From positions 23,737,947-23,801,946 of the forward strand of contig JAVTVX010000015.1 of assembly GCA_033439265.1 (NCBI GenBank): DNA of 64,000 nt, given 5' to 3'. This stretch comes from Dillenia suffruticosa (Eukaryota > Streptophyta > Magnoliopsida > Dilleniales > Dilleniaceae). The translations under genes and the position numbers were made by a program. This document shows positions 33,360-45,004 of the stretch, one piece after another (within the stretch, counting starts at the first letter, position 1; every line of letters begins with the position of its first letter). Below the pieces are notes generated by a model. The model did not search any database and had not been told where the DNA came from. It saw only the letters and a program-made list of their open reading frames with translations.

Positions 33360-36300
33360 TGTCAAGCCCCGAACCGGAGTCGTGAACAGCTGGCCGTTGC
33401 CCTGAATACCGGCTATATTTTTATAGAAAATCGAGTAGAACCTCCCAATAAATCGGAGGTCTCCCATATACAAATAAAACTGTTTAAACTTGTATAATTT
33501 AAAATCGTCCTATGAATAAAATAAAATGGTCATCCCGGCCTCACAACAACCCACTAACCACAGCAGACATCCAGAACAACGTCAGGCTGAGTAAATTACC
33601 AACAATCCTAGCCATAGACCTCTACTGTCATGCCCAACTAGAGCATGAGCAGCCGCCACACAGAGTGGGTCTAAGTTTTATATAATTTACAATCAATTTT
33701 CCCAAATTAACATTCAAACACTATAATTTGCCTCAATACAAATGAAATATGAGAGTTTCGCTTATAAATGTACATAAATTATACAATCAATCCCATAATA
33801 AATACACGATCAACTACGGAGCTCAAGGTCAAGACCTCACAGGTTTGAAAATAAAGTGCGGAGCTCATATCTCAACTTAATTTAAATATCATCATCAAAA
33901 AACACTCAAATCCGTCAACGAGCTACAAACCTTTGGAGCTCGAAGCGTCGCTCTACCACAATAATCTTGTCTGAGGAGGGAAAGAAGAGGGGTGAGTATC
34001 AAGAAAGATACCCAGTGAGTGAGGGGATTAATCTCAAGTACTAATAATGTAGGTGAACATTGGAGTGTCAAATAATATCATTCATAACCAATAATTCAAA
34101 TTTTATAGTAAATCATGATATGTTTGCTAAAATGAACTCATTTAATCATTCACACAATAATATGCATCCATTTAAAATCAAGTAGATCATAGAGCAAATC
34201 GAAAGGATCTTGGCAAAGGTCAACCGTGACCAAGAACAGGCGCATCAGGGGTTTTATTTTGTAAAGAGTTTTCAAAAGTAGTTCTCTACCCTAACGTTGG
34301 CCGTGGGCTTAGCCCTTGCTTACCCAAACTCGTCAATAGGTCACCGCCCCGTGCTAAACGGTGGTGTCACACATGTCCTCCCCTGATGTGGGTTCAACCG
34401 GCCGTGCCTATTGCCATATAAACTAACGTTTACAGATACCTCCTGCAGAAGCGTATCCAGGTAATCCGTGCCTCTACAAACGCCATTTGTAATTTGGAAT
34501 CAATTAAATAATACCATATCATCATATCATCTCAAGCTAGTAGGCATCCAACCTACATAGCCAAATCATCTTATCATATCCTCAAAACAATTTAAATCCG
34601 TGTACCAATGTATTTCATCGAAATCAAATTTAACAAACCAATGCATGGTAGAATAGAAAACGTTCCATTTCTCAAATCATGGTACAATTTCATTTCATTT
34701 CAAACATGGATGCATAATCATAGGAAACATAAGTACGACACTCCAATAATCACAAAACAGATTTGAATTTCAATTCCATACGTCGAGATAATGCATATCA
34801 AAAACATGTTTTATTAAAAATACGATAAAATTAGGTTTCACTATTTCATGCAAGAGATTAGGGTTCCACTCACATTCTAGGGAGGGTAGTTACTTCCTAT
34901 TTACAAAATCAAACCAAATCGACTCCTCGAATCTCCAAGAAAGTCAACCTAATTAGATTATCACAATTGTTATCAAATTTCTAATTATTCTTAGGGTTTA
35001 TCATCTTTCCTAATTTTATATGAATCTTAATTTCTCAATTTATAAATATACACCAATGTCATCAATTTCATTCCATTTATATGTAAATAACCAAATCAAA
35101 ATCAAGCTAAATTCAAATCTAAAACCGTTCAAAATCGAAAACAAGTCTAAAATACCTAACTTTCCTACAAATTAGAAAAATCTTTGAAAAATCATACACT
35201 TTTCAATTCTCCTCCGATTTCTTCAAACCATATGTCATTTTAAAGGCATTGAAACCTAAATTTGATAAAATTTATTTTAAATGTTGAAGATCTCGCATTT
35301 CTCTCACCTAAGGTTTTCTCGGATTGCAGACCTTCGCTCGAATGTCTCCTTGACCACTCCAAAATCTGTAATGCTCCCTATCAAGACAAGATTTATAAGT
35401 TAGGTCATATACACTTAGATTAGGATCAAAACCCTAACTCAGTTACCTGCGCAGAGGTCCGTAGGCTCACTGGCCAGCAGGCTAGTGGGCTTGCGGGCCG
35501 CAGTGGGCTTCGTGGGCTGCAGTGGGCTCGCTGGTCAGTGGGCTAGCGGGCCATAGTGGGCTTCGCGGGCCGCAGTGGGCTCGCGGGCTGGTGGGCTGTC
35601 GCGAGTTGGTGGGCTCGCAGGGTGGCACGCTCGTGGGTTAGTAGACTGGCGGGCTTGCTGGCCGCATGGGCTTCGCGGGCTACTTTAGCTCGTGGGCTGT
35701 CGCGGGCTCGCGGGTTGGCGCGCTTACGGGTTGCACGCGCTCGTACACAGGCCCACTCTCGAGCAAGCATGTTGTGGCACGGTCATGTGCTCGTGCTTGT
35801 ACTGTGGCACACTGGCAGAAGGTCGCACGCTGTGGCATGCTCGCGTGAGGAGGATCGCGCTGTGGTGCGCTCGCCCGAGGAGGATCGCGTTGTGGCGCGC
35901 TCGTGCGAGGAAGGATCGCGCTCACGTAAGGAAGTAGGCACTACAGGCTGGCGTGCTCACGGGAGGGAGGAGTAGCGGTGGAGAGAGGCTTTCGGCCGAA
36001 AGGGAAAGAGAGAAGTAGAGAGGAAGAGAAGAAGAAGATGGTGGTGGTGGTGCGTTACGGAGGAGAGCGGCGGATGGGGTGAGGGAAGGCGGCGGGTCAC
36101 GGGAAGGGGAAGAGGAGGAGAGAGAGAGAGAGAGAGATAAGGGCTTAAAAGCAGTAATCTGATTTGGGGGGTGTTACATTTGGCTCAAAACGTAACACTC
36201 CTCCGTTGTTTTTTTTTTTAACTCTTATTATTATTATTATTATTATTATATATTCATTTTACACTAAAAATTGCGGATACGGCAAAAATTTAAAATATAC

Positions 36301-36440
36301 CAAAAATTTAATTTAAATCCCCAAAATCAAAAGTCAAAATAAATAAAAAAATTTCTCTATAGATATATAATTGAGAAATATTTTTATTAAATTCCTGAAC
36401 ATAAATACAATAGTATGGACACCGTAGTATCGGTGTTACA
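33360..36440 (+). mobile_element. Solo LTR (3.1 kb) nested inside an older LTR
   Basis: Begins TGTCAAGCCCCGAACCGG and ends GTAGTATCGGTGTTACA, with a perfect 5-bp target duplication GTTTT (33355-33359 and 36441-36445). The empty site is seen in the paralogous LTR near 12245 (TTTGTGTTTGTGCAGGG). There is no coding domain and no second LTR. It contains a GC-rich stretch at 35455-36140 built from reiterated GCGGGCT/GTGGGCT units and an (AG)n tract near 36117-36136. It is absent from block 1, so it inserted after the block duplication. Lineage unassigned; long TG..CA LTRs like this are typical of Ty3/gypsy. Confidence 0.82.
35455..36000. repeat. GC-rich GGGCT/GCTCG reiterated tract
   Basis: Degenerate tandem units of roughly 10-30 bp around GTGGGCT, GCGGGCT and TCGTGCG. 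Open frames occur here on both strands (60-139 codons) because stop codons are rare in GC-rich repeats; they are not genes. Confidence 0.75.
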
Positions 36441-36961
36441 GTTTTTGTGCAGAGAAAGTTATGATGGAAAGATTACAACATGCTCAAACTGCCCATCATG
36501 CAAAAAAATCAAGGGTTTTTAGTTTAATCTAACATTCCACCATTCCTATAAGTTCAGTTCATTTATCTATATTAGGAAAACATTAATCTATGTTAGAAGA
36601 GCAAGATTATTTCTAGAGAAGCCACAAATTTTGTTCAAGACCAACCCTTGCCAAAACCCAAACTTTCTCCCTCCTCAAGCTTTAAATCTCTCTCTTTAAA
36701 CTTCCAACCCTTGAGTTTGCTGAGGAGTTTGGAGTGTAGATCAAAAGATTTTTGGAGTGGTATTAATTGATTTTGTAGAGAATGAGTGAGAGTTAGAGAA
36801 GATGAGAGGAAGAGAGTAGGAAAGGGGTTGGGGTGTGTGGGTTCTCGGGTGAGTGAGAGTGAATAAGAAAGTTGTAGAGCAAAAGTGAATAAAAAGGGGT
36901 TTTGACTTTTCTTGGGTATCCTCTCCCCTTTTTTTTCTTTTATTGTTTTCTTAGTGTTACA

Positions 36962-37560
36962 TGTTAAAATAGACCCAAATGTGCCTCATTCTCAACCCAA
37001 AAAAAAGCAACTTTAGCTGTCCAAAAGGACCAAAATATTTTGTTGATTTAATCTACTATTATGATAGATTTAATTAATCATTAAGATTGATATAATTAAT
37101 TTTTTAATCATTATGATTGATTTTATCAACCATTATATATTTTGTTGATTTATTTAGTCAAATTTAAAAAATTGACTTTATTCTAATTGATTTCCATATC
37201 ATTTAGTCAAACATTTATATTCATTACAATTGATTTAATTAATCATTTAATCACTACAATTGATTTGGTCAACCATTATATTTTTTATTATTTAGTTAAT
37301 TTGTAAGATTGATTTAATCAATCATTATATTTTGGTTAATTTATTTAGTCAAATTTAGAAAATTGATTTTATGCTGATTGATTTCCTTATCTTTTAGTCA
37401 AAGATTTATATTCTTTTTTTCTTTAAAGAGACGTGTATATATATAGTTTTGAATCATCCTCAAAAAACATAGAAAAGAAATCCAATCTTCACTACTCTCT
37501 GGTGTTAACGGTTTTCTTAGTTGTCCCGTTTTTTTCCGAATGTTTTCTTTCATCAATTAA
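36962..37560 (-). promoter_or_regulatory. Orphan distal promoter remnant, type I
   Basis: Homologous to 12764-13395, with the ATTGATTTAATTAATCATT array (37040-37330). The matching gene was lost in the deletion at 31917 and the core promoter is not present. The right end is fused at about 37570 to sequence equivalent to 14070, so the MITE is missing too. Probably non-functional. Confidence 0.55.
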
Positions 37561-39152
37561 TACCAGAATTCTTATAGACTTATACAATTATTGTTACCAA
37601 ACCAAAAAGAATTTATACAAATATATAAAAATATATATATGTATGATTTTCTATTCCAAGCTAAAATTTTTCAATAAAACCCATTAAATTTGTTAATTAA
37701 AAATTTATCAAAAATGTATTAGTAAACACTTGTCAAAATTGCATCTTATCTGCCTATAATAATTTTAATTGTTAATACTCACCCATGAGTCTTTGGTGGT
37801 TTCTCAGCCGATCCAAACTATGGGTATAGGTGTCAATATCCTTGTACAACGAAAAAAAATAGGTGTCAATATCCGCATCTAGTGCCCATTGTGGTGAGCC
37901 CAACCTGAGCCCAACCCAATTGTCTATGTAAAACAGGTCACTAAAGTTGGTTGCACTTCATTCTTTTGTTTGAACATAACTCTACATTCAAAGCAAAAGC
38001 CTAGTTCAAAGACCCCTCTATTGATCATTTCACAAACGGTGAAGTCCCTTATCATTCATAGGGGTAAAAACACCAGAAAACCCCGCCACCTTTTTGCTTA
38101 GCCAAAATCAACAAAGAGTTTAAAAATATTATTAGATATATATCAAGCTCATTTAGTTTGGAAAAATTGTTCTTCTATAAATTTCAAGTGTACCAATTTG
38201 GGAAGGATACATGTTTTAGAAACAGCACGGTGTACAAGCCAGTAACTTTGCCTACTTCCTGTTTCTAACTTGTTGATGCACAACAAATGAAGTTAAACAA
38301 AAGAAGTGTGACTTAGAAACAATTGGGAGCTCATTATCTTGTTTAAGCAACTATCCTTGTTCACTCGGAAAGATAAAATGATAAGCAGAAGTAGCTTCTC
38401 AATCTACATCCCTGAACTTGATAGCACAACTTTACCTTTTTTTTATGGGACTTAGAGGAAACATATTCTGCAAAACAAAATTTTTTTAACAGACTTACCA
38501 AGTATGTTTAATTTATAAATTATATAATAAATTTATTTATTTATATTTATACCAAAAATTGTCGGTTCTACATGACATGGTCAGGCATTGAAGCAATTAG
38601 GAACACCAATGCAAATAAAGCAACTAACATTGTCTTCCAACTGATCCCCATTGACACTTAATTAGTAATTTTTCTTTTATTGAATTGTTTGGTTCTACTG
38701 GTATATTGATATTTAATTTGAAGGAGTGCACTTGTATGGGGTTAGAGAATTGAAATCCAATAAAAATGATTTGGGAACATTTTGTTATGAGGAAGTTTAG
38801 TGAAGGTTTAAATCCTCATTTACTACTATTTGAATTTCTAATATACGAAATTTAATCAGAAGAAATGATATGTAATTTTTTAAAAAATATAATTCTAAAA
38901 CGTGAAAATGGAATGAATACTTCATATATCAAAGCCTATAAAACATAAAATTTTTGATTATTCAAATGCAGATTGTAAAATTTTTGTGATGTTACGCTTT
39001 AATCAAATACAAAAAGAAAGCACTCTAATGGTGCATTAGAAGCTCTCATTAAGCATCTGAATAAGTAACGTTAAAAATATATATTAAGCATATATGATCT
39101 TATTAGTAGAGTCTCCCCTTATTCACAACATCACCTTGTCCTGGACAGGGCT
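37561..39152. repeat. Shared spacer, paralogous to 14063-15182
   Basis: Non-coding. It contains the landmarks of the spacer family and, at 38566-38660, the conserved stretch with the GIEAI-NTNANKATNIVF frame. The last 80 bases are the peptide-gene 3' flank. The region 38060-38440 is retained here but absent from the 14-kb copy, which is joined across it. Confidence 0.5.
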
Positions 39153-39401
39153 CTAGTAGGGCTCGCCTCTGCGAAAACACATACATTGGGTCTTGCTAAT
39201 AGCGGTCAAACAATGAGCATCCCGAAAGTTAGCTTTGAGGATGTCCTTGCAAGCTTTGATGCACTTAGCAGCAGTACATGGTGGGTCTACTAGTACTGCA
39301 AAAGCAGCCTTCGTAGTAGTAGGCCATACAGCCACAAACAACAGCAAACCAAGCAAACCAACCATCACACTCTTTCTAACTACAGCTCTAATTCCCTCCA
39401 T
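39153..39401 (-). CDS. Secreted defensin-like cysteine-rich peptide, type II
   Basis: Encodes 82 residues from the conserved ATG at 39401, with six cysteines in the family spacing. The signal peptide is MEGIRAVVRKS then VMVGLLGLLLFVAVW, with cleavage near TTTKA-AFA. A longer in-frame ATG exists at 39461 but lies only about 20-25 bases below the TATA box (39480-39487), at or upstream of the expected transcription start, and has no counterpart in other copies, so I use 39401. Its mature domain differs from the 15183 gene at three residues (T/A, Q/R, G/R), two adding positive charge. It is the block-2 duplicate of that gene. Likely secreted; function unknown. Confidence 0.8.
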   Translation of the reverse strand: MEGIRAVVRKSVMVGLLGLLLFVAVWPTTTKAAFAVLVDPPCTAAKCIKACKDILKANFRDAHCLTAISKTQCMCFRRGEPY

Positions 39402-40000
39402 TAATTTGGTAATATACTCAATTATGTTTACTTGGTGCTTTTCTTCTTCTTTTTCTTCCAAGTTTGTATAAAAATTGGGTATTTATAGGTTTGAGTAAAC
39501 AACGTTATGCAAGTTAAAATTGACCCAAATGGGCCTCATTCTCAACCCAAAAGAAGCAACCACTAGCTGTCCAAAAGGAGTCAGAATATTATTTGATTTA
39601 GTCTACTATTATGGTAGATTTAGTTAATTATTATAGATTTAGCTGATTTATTTAGTCTAATTTAGAAAATTGTCATTAATTTGATTCCTTTACTCATCTT
39701 TTAGTCAAACAATTATATTCTTTTTTTCTTTGAGACAGAAGTGTACATATACAGGTATTATATCACGCTTAGAAAACATAGAAAAGAAATCTAATGTCCA
39801 CTCCTCTCTTGTGTTAACAATCTTCTCTTCTCTTGTAAAAGGCAATTGTCTCTGTTCATTTAGGAATGGTTTGTTTCATTAATTAATACCACAATTTTTT
39901 TTCCTCTTTTTTTTCAATACTCTTATTCCTTGATATTCAAAATTCTAACAATGCATAGGCATTTAATCAAATAAAAAAAACCAGTTCATTAAAAAACATT
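39402..40000 (-). promoter_or_regulatory. Promoter of the 39153-39401 gene, type II
   Basis: TATAAATA on the minus strand at plus 39480-39487; purine-rich leader; nearly the same as 15432-16010. No ATTGATTTAATCAAT array. Confidence 0.6.
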
Positions 40001-40047
40001 AACCTCGTGTTCATTGATCCAATAAATCCTAAGACAAAAATGCTATG

Positions 40048-40559
40048 AGAGTGTTTGGTTAAATTTATAAGTTTCTAAAAATATTTTAGAGTTTATAATC
40101 TAATAAAATTTATTTGGTATTTTTTAAAAATAAATTATAAATTTTAAAATTAAGATATTTAGAGATTATAAGTTATTAAAAAAAAGTACCTACATCCATT
40201 TTTCCGCAACTTATAAGCCATTTTATTTTGATTAATAAACTAACTAAATTATTCTTATTAATATTAATCAATTCAACTTTTCCCTTTCCATGACAATAAT
40301 TAAATATTCATATGATATTAATGACATGATATTTTTTAATTGTTTTAACACTAAAAATAATTTTTAGGAATTTATTGTTACCAAACCAAATAATAACATA
40401 TAGACTTGCAAATTAAAATATTTTATAAACTATTTGATATTATTTGGTCCAAATAGTTTAAATTAAAGTAGAAAAAATTTTAAACTCCAAAAATATGTAA
40501 TAATGTTTAACATCTCACAAATTATTTAAAATAAGTTTGGTCAAGCACGGTCCGAAACA
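40048..40559. mobile_element. MITE-like element, copy 4
   Basis: Block-2 counterpart of 16063-16598, with several small deletions. It abuts the CACTA element starting at 40578. Confidence 0.5.
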
Positions 40560-42222
40560 AAAAGTTTTTATACAAATTACTACAAAAAAGTGGAAATTTA
40601 CAAAGAAATTCAGCTATGAAAGAATATTTGTCCGTAATTTGTGACAAAAATAGCCACGAAAATTTATTCGTGGATAATTTTCATCGAATTTGGTGATGAA
40701 CAGAAAATTCATTGCAACATTCCCTATTCATCCAAAAGTCATGGTTAAAAATCGTGGAAATTGGTACCAAATTTTTGTGACATAGATTTCATGGCGAAAT
40801 TTGTCGCCAAATTTGCAACAAAGATTTTTCATCACGAATTTTCATGGCAAATCCCATAGATGAAATGTTCGTTGCAAACTTTCGTTGCTAATTTGGTGAC
40901 AAAATTCTCTCATTGCAAACTTTGTTGTTGAATTGTCAATTAGCCTTTCATTGCTAAATTCGTGACTAATTTGTCACACAAAAATGTCGACACAAAATTA
41001 GCGACAAATTAAAACATTTATGGTAAAATTTTCATGACTAAATTCGTTGTTAAATTCTGGCCAATATTTTGCTTCCAAACCAAAAAGAAAACGTTGCTAA
41101 TTTGTCACTTCTCTCTACTAAATTCGTTGTCATATATTTTAATTTGTTGGTCTAATTTTTGTTGTGATTGTGAATTTGATATTTTATGTGGATCGAATTA
41201 AGAGAAAAAGTGAATTTTGGTTGATGATTGTGGTGTTCATCGAATCAAGGTTGAAATTAGGGTTTTTAATTGCTTGCAAGGCAAATCTAATTATTATTGT
41301 TGTATATTTTCATTTCTTTTATTTATTTATTTTTTTTGCTGCAAGTCTAAATTTTGGTTGAAATATGTACAAAGAATATTTTTTTTTTTTTTGCATACAT
41401 GTTGGTTGCAATGTTGGAGATTGGCTAATTAAATTGAGAGCGCTGAATCTTCTTGCACTTTTGTGAAGTCTTTCATATATGAAAAGACTTAGCTCAACTC
41501 TCGGTTAAGGCATTTCATTAACACAAATCTACCAAAGCATGGCATATATTATTCCCATCAATTGGCATAAGATACTAGGATCCCTTTATTCACTATACAA
41601 AAAACACGGTTTTAGTGAAAAAAATTTTAGAAAAATTCATTGCTAAAAACATGAGCAACGGATTTAGTGACGAAAAATTTTTCGTCGCTAATGACGCGTT
41701 GCGAAAATTTAGCTATGACAACTAGAAATTCGTCGCTAAAATAGCAATGGATTTGCGACAAAAAATCTTTCGTCCCTAAAATTAATGATAAAAATCCTAG
41801 ATCCGTAGTTAAATTTAGCGACGGATACTTAATTTTCATCGCTAAATTTATAATTTATAATTTATTTAATTATTATATTAATATTATATTATATAAATAT
41901 TTTATAATTTATATATATTTTATTTAATTATTATATTAATATTATATTTATTTAATTATATATTAAATTTAGCGTCGAATCTTGAAATCCGTCGCTAATG
42001 TAGAAGCGAGCAAATGCTCTGCATGTGCCCCAACCCCTCTGCCATCCAATCACGCTCCCGTACCAGACCCAGACATGCTGGCCCCAGCTCACATGCCCTC
42101 TTGCTCTAGCTAATGCGCTCGTCTTGCTCCCCCTGAGTCCGCGCCCACCCGTCCTACTACCTTCGGTCTGTGCCCGTGCCCGTGCCTATGCCCGCCTGCA
42201 CCCTTGCGAAAAATGCCTCCCT

Positions 42223-42275
42223 CCTTGTTCGAACCAGCGCACGCGTGAAATTATAAAAACACACAACCACTGGAT
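42223..42275 (-). other. tRNA-like boxes in the 41591-45001 CACTA element
   Basis: On the minus strand a weak A-box (ATCCAGTGGTTG, about 42264-42275) is followed by a good B-box core (CTGGTTCGAACAAGG, 42223-42237). The GC island at 42005-42225 lies on the B-box side. Confidence 0.45.
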
Positions 42276-42816
42276 TAAATAAACTATCTAATCTTACTCC
42301 TTTTTTTTTTTACTTATTCTCTTACTCTAACATTTTTCTAAAAATAATAAAATAATATGACATGATAATTTGTTATAAAAGAATAAAAGATTTAAAAATA
42401 ATAAAATAATACTATTTTTTAGAAAGATAAAAAAAATATAACATATTAATTAAAAAGTGAATAATTTTTTATCAAATAATAAAATGCTAACTTAAAATAA
42501 AATAAAAATGAATTAAAAAATAAAATAATATTATTCTTAAAAATATAAAATAAAAATAAAATATAACATATTAATTAAAATTAATAAATATGAAAATTTT
42601 TGTAAATAATAATAAAATATTATTTAAAAAATGATATGATTATATTTAATAATATTTTTAAAATATTTAAAAAATAAAATAATATTATTTTTTAAAAAAT
42701 AAAATAATAAAATAATAAAATAAAATAGTAATTTAAAATACTATAAAATAATAAATATGATTAGTTAATATAAATTAATAAAATCAAAAAATATAAAATG
42801 CTAATTTAAAAAGAAA

Positions 42817-43940
42817 TCAACTTAGCGACACATTCCAGAATTTGTAGCTAAATTTAGCGACGGATCTATAATTTGTTGCTAAATAATAAAATATTATAAA
42901 AATAAATTAATATTATTTTTTAAAAACTAAAAATATAAAATAATAAAATAAAATGCTAATTTAAAATATTATAAAATAATAAATATGATTAGTTAATATA
43001 AATTAATAAAATATAAAATATAAAATATAAAATATAAAATATAAAATGCTAATTTTAAAAAAAATTCACTTAGCGACGAATTCTAAAATCCGTCATTAAA
43101 TTTAGTGATAAATTCCGGAATCCGTCGCTAAACTTAGCCACGGATTCCGGAATCCATCGCTAAACCTAGTCACGGATCTAGAATTCGTCGTTAAGAATAA
43201 AGTATTTTAAAAAATAAAATAATATTATTTTTTAAAAATAAAAATATAAAATAATAAAATAAAAGTCTAATTTAAAATATTATAAAATAATAAATATGAT
43301 TAGTTAATATAAATTAATAACATATAAAATATAAAATGCTAATTAAAAAAAATTCTTAGTGATGAATTTTCGAATCCGTCATTAAGTTTAGCGATGAATT
43401 ATGGAATCCGTCGCTAAATTTATGGACGGATTTCGAATTCTCCGTTAAATTCGTTGCTAAATAAAAAAATATTTAAAAAATAAAATAATAAAATAATAAA
43501 ATAAAACACTAATTTAAAATATTATAAAATGATATTATTTTTTTAAAATAAAAATATAAAATAGTAAAATAAAACAATAATATATAATATTATAAAATAA
43601 TAAATATGATTATTTAATATACATTATAAAATAAAAAAATATAAAATGCTAATTTTAAAAAAACAAATTTTGCTTAGCAACGAATTTTCGAATCCATGGC
43701 TAAGTTTAGTGATGAATGTCGAAATTTGTCGATAAATAATAAAAAATTTAAAAAATAAAATAATATTATATTTAAAAAATAAAAAATAATAAAAATAAAT
43801 TCTAATTCAAAATATTATAAAATAATAAATATGATTAGTTAATATAAATTAATAAAATATAAAAAAAAATAAAATAAAATGCTAGTTTTAAAAAAAATCA
43901 CTTAGCGACGAATTTCCGAATCCGTTGCTAAATTATTTTA
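42817..43940. repeat. Five internal modules of the nested CACTA element
   Basis: A CTTAGCGACGAATT-like block recurs at about 42822, 43070, 43356, 43673 and 43902, each followed by 100-250 bp of AAAATAATATTATTTTT-rich filler. The blocks contain paired TTAGCGACGGA and TCCGTCGCTAA, so each can form a hairpin. Confidence 0.7.
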
Positions 43941-45004
43941 AATTAACATTTTTTATTTTATTTTCTTATTTTCTTATTCTTTTTTTTTATTTTATTTTTT
44001 TGAAACTATAAAATAGTCTATAGATGGACAGTCGTCTATCAGTAGTCATCCTCTTATTGCCATCGTTCTCCAAAAACTACTGTTTGATCAACTTGCTGGA
44101 CGTGATAGATCGTCAAACGTGAATGTATGATCTATTAAGTTCTTTGCTGATGAGAATAATGAATGAAAATGAACAATTAAACTTTAAAAAATGATTGAAC
44201 TATATGATAGAAATGAATGGATGTAGAGGACAAAAAACACGAATGGTGAACTCGACAGCCGCGACTAATTAAAAATTATTTGTTACAGATTAGTTGAATT
44301 ATTTATTGTTGAAAATTGTCAAATTGGTGAGAATTGTAATATTAACTATATATTTAATTCGATTTCGTTATTTAGAATATGTTAAAAAGAGATATACAAT
44401 TTAAAATATTTCCTAATAGAGTATAAAAGAAATTTTGTTTCGAAATTAGTCATGAATTTTGAAATATCGATAATAAATTAGTAATGAATTTAGTTACGAA
44501 TATTTTTTTGTGCTAATTAGCAACGAATTTTGCCATGAATATTTTTTTGTGGCTAATTAGTGATGAATTTAGCCACAAATTTTGGAGTTTGCTACTAAAT
44601 TTTGTGACAAATATTTTTTTTGAAACTAATTAGCAATAGAAAATTTTTGTAGCTAATTTGCGATAAAATTTGCCATAAAAATTTTTTGTTGCTAAATTTG
44701 GCGATGAAATATTTTCGTTGCTAAATTTAGCGATGGATAATAGTATCCGTGATAAAATTTAGCAACCAAATTTCTATTCATCGCTAATTAGTTACAAATT
44801 TTTCAACGAAAAATTTTTCGTCGCCAATTAGCGACGAATTTAGTTACGAGAAATATTTCACGGCCAATTAGCGACTAATTTAGTCATGAATAATGTATCT
44901 GTAACTAATTTAGCCATGAATATTTTTTCGTTGCTAATTTCATTATCCGTCGCAAAATACCAATGAATTTTTTTCGTTACTAAAGCCGTGTTTTTGTAGT
45001 GATT

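Larger units (their letters stand above)
31918..36961 (+). mobile_element. Truncated plus-strand LTR, paralogue of 10354-12763, with nested insertion
   Basis: Homologous to about 10840-12763 in two pieces, 31945-33359 and 36441-36961. It ends in the same TTAGTGTTACA followed by TGTTAAAATAGACCC. The left about 490 bases of the LTR were removed by the deletion at 31917. A 3.1-kb solo LTR is nested at 33360-36440. Confidence 0.8.
41591..45001. mobile_element. CACTA transposon nested in another CACTA element (3.4 kb)
   Basis: Left end CACTATACAAAAAACACGG, right end on the opposite strand CACTACAAAAACACGGC. The 3-bp target duplication ATT is perfect (41588-41590 and 45002-45004). Subterminal zones are dense in GCGACGAAT / TTCGTCGCTAA motifs. 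The interior contains a GC island (42005-42225), tRNA-like boxes (42223-42275), and repeated AT-rich modules (42820-43940). No transposase ORF. Same family as 22538-24648. Confidence 0.9.

Noticed and set aside
35556..35975. 139-codon plus-strand ORF and several overlapping ORFs on both strands
   Set aside because: They lie in a GC-rich reiterated tract inside a solo LTR. All frames are open for the same compositional reason and the residues are low-complexity Arg/Ala/Gly.
39402..39461. 20-codon N-terminal extension of the 39153-39401 gene
   Set aside because: The upstream ATG is at or upstream of the expected transcription start, has no equivalent in paralogues, and would bury the signal peptide behind an acidic leader.
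42817..43940. CRISPR-like regularly spaced repeats
   Set aside because: The units are imperfect, long and AT-rich, and lie inside a eukaryotic CACTA transposon.
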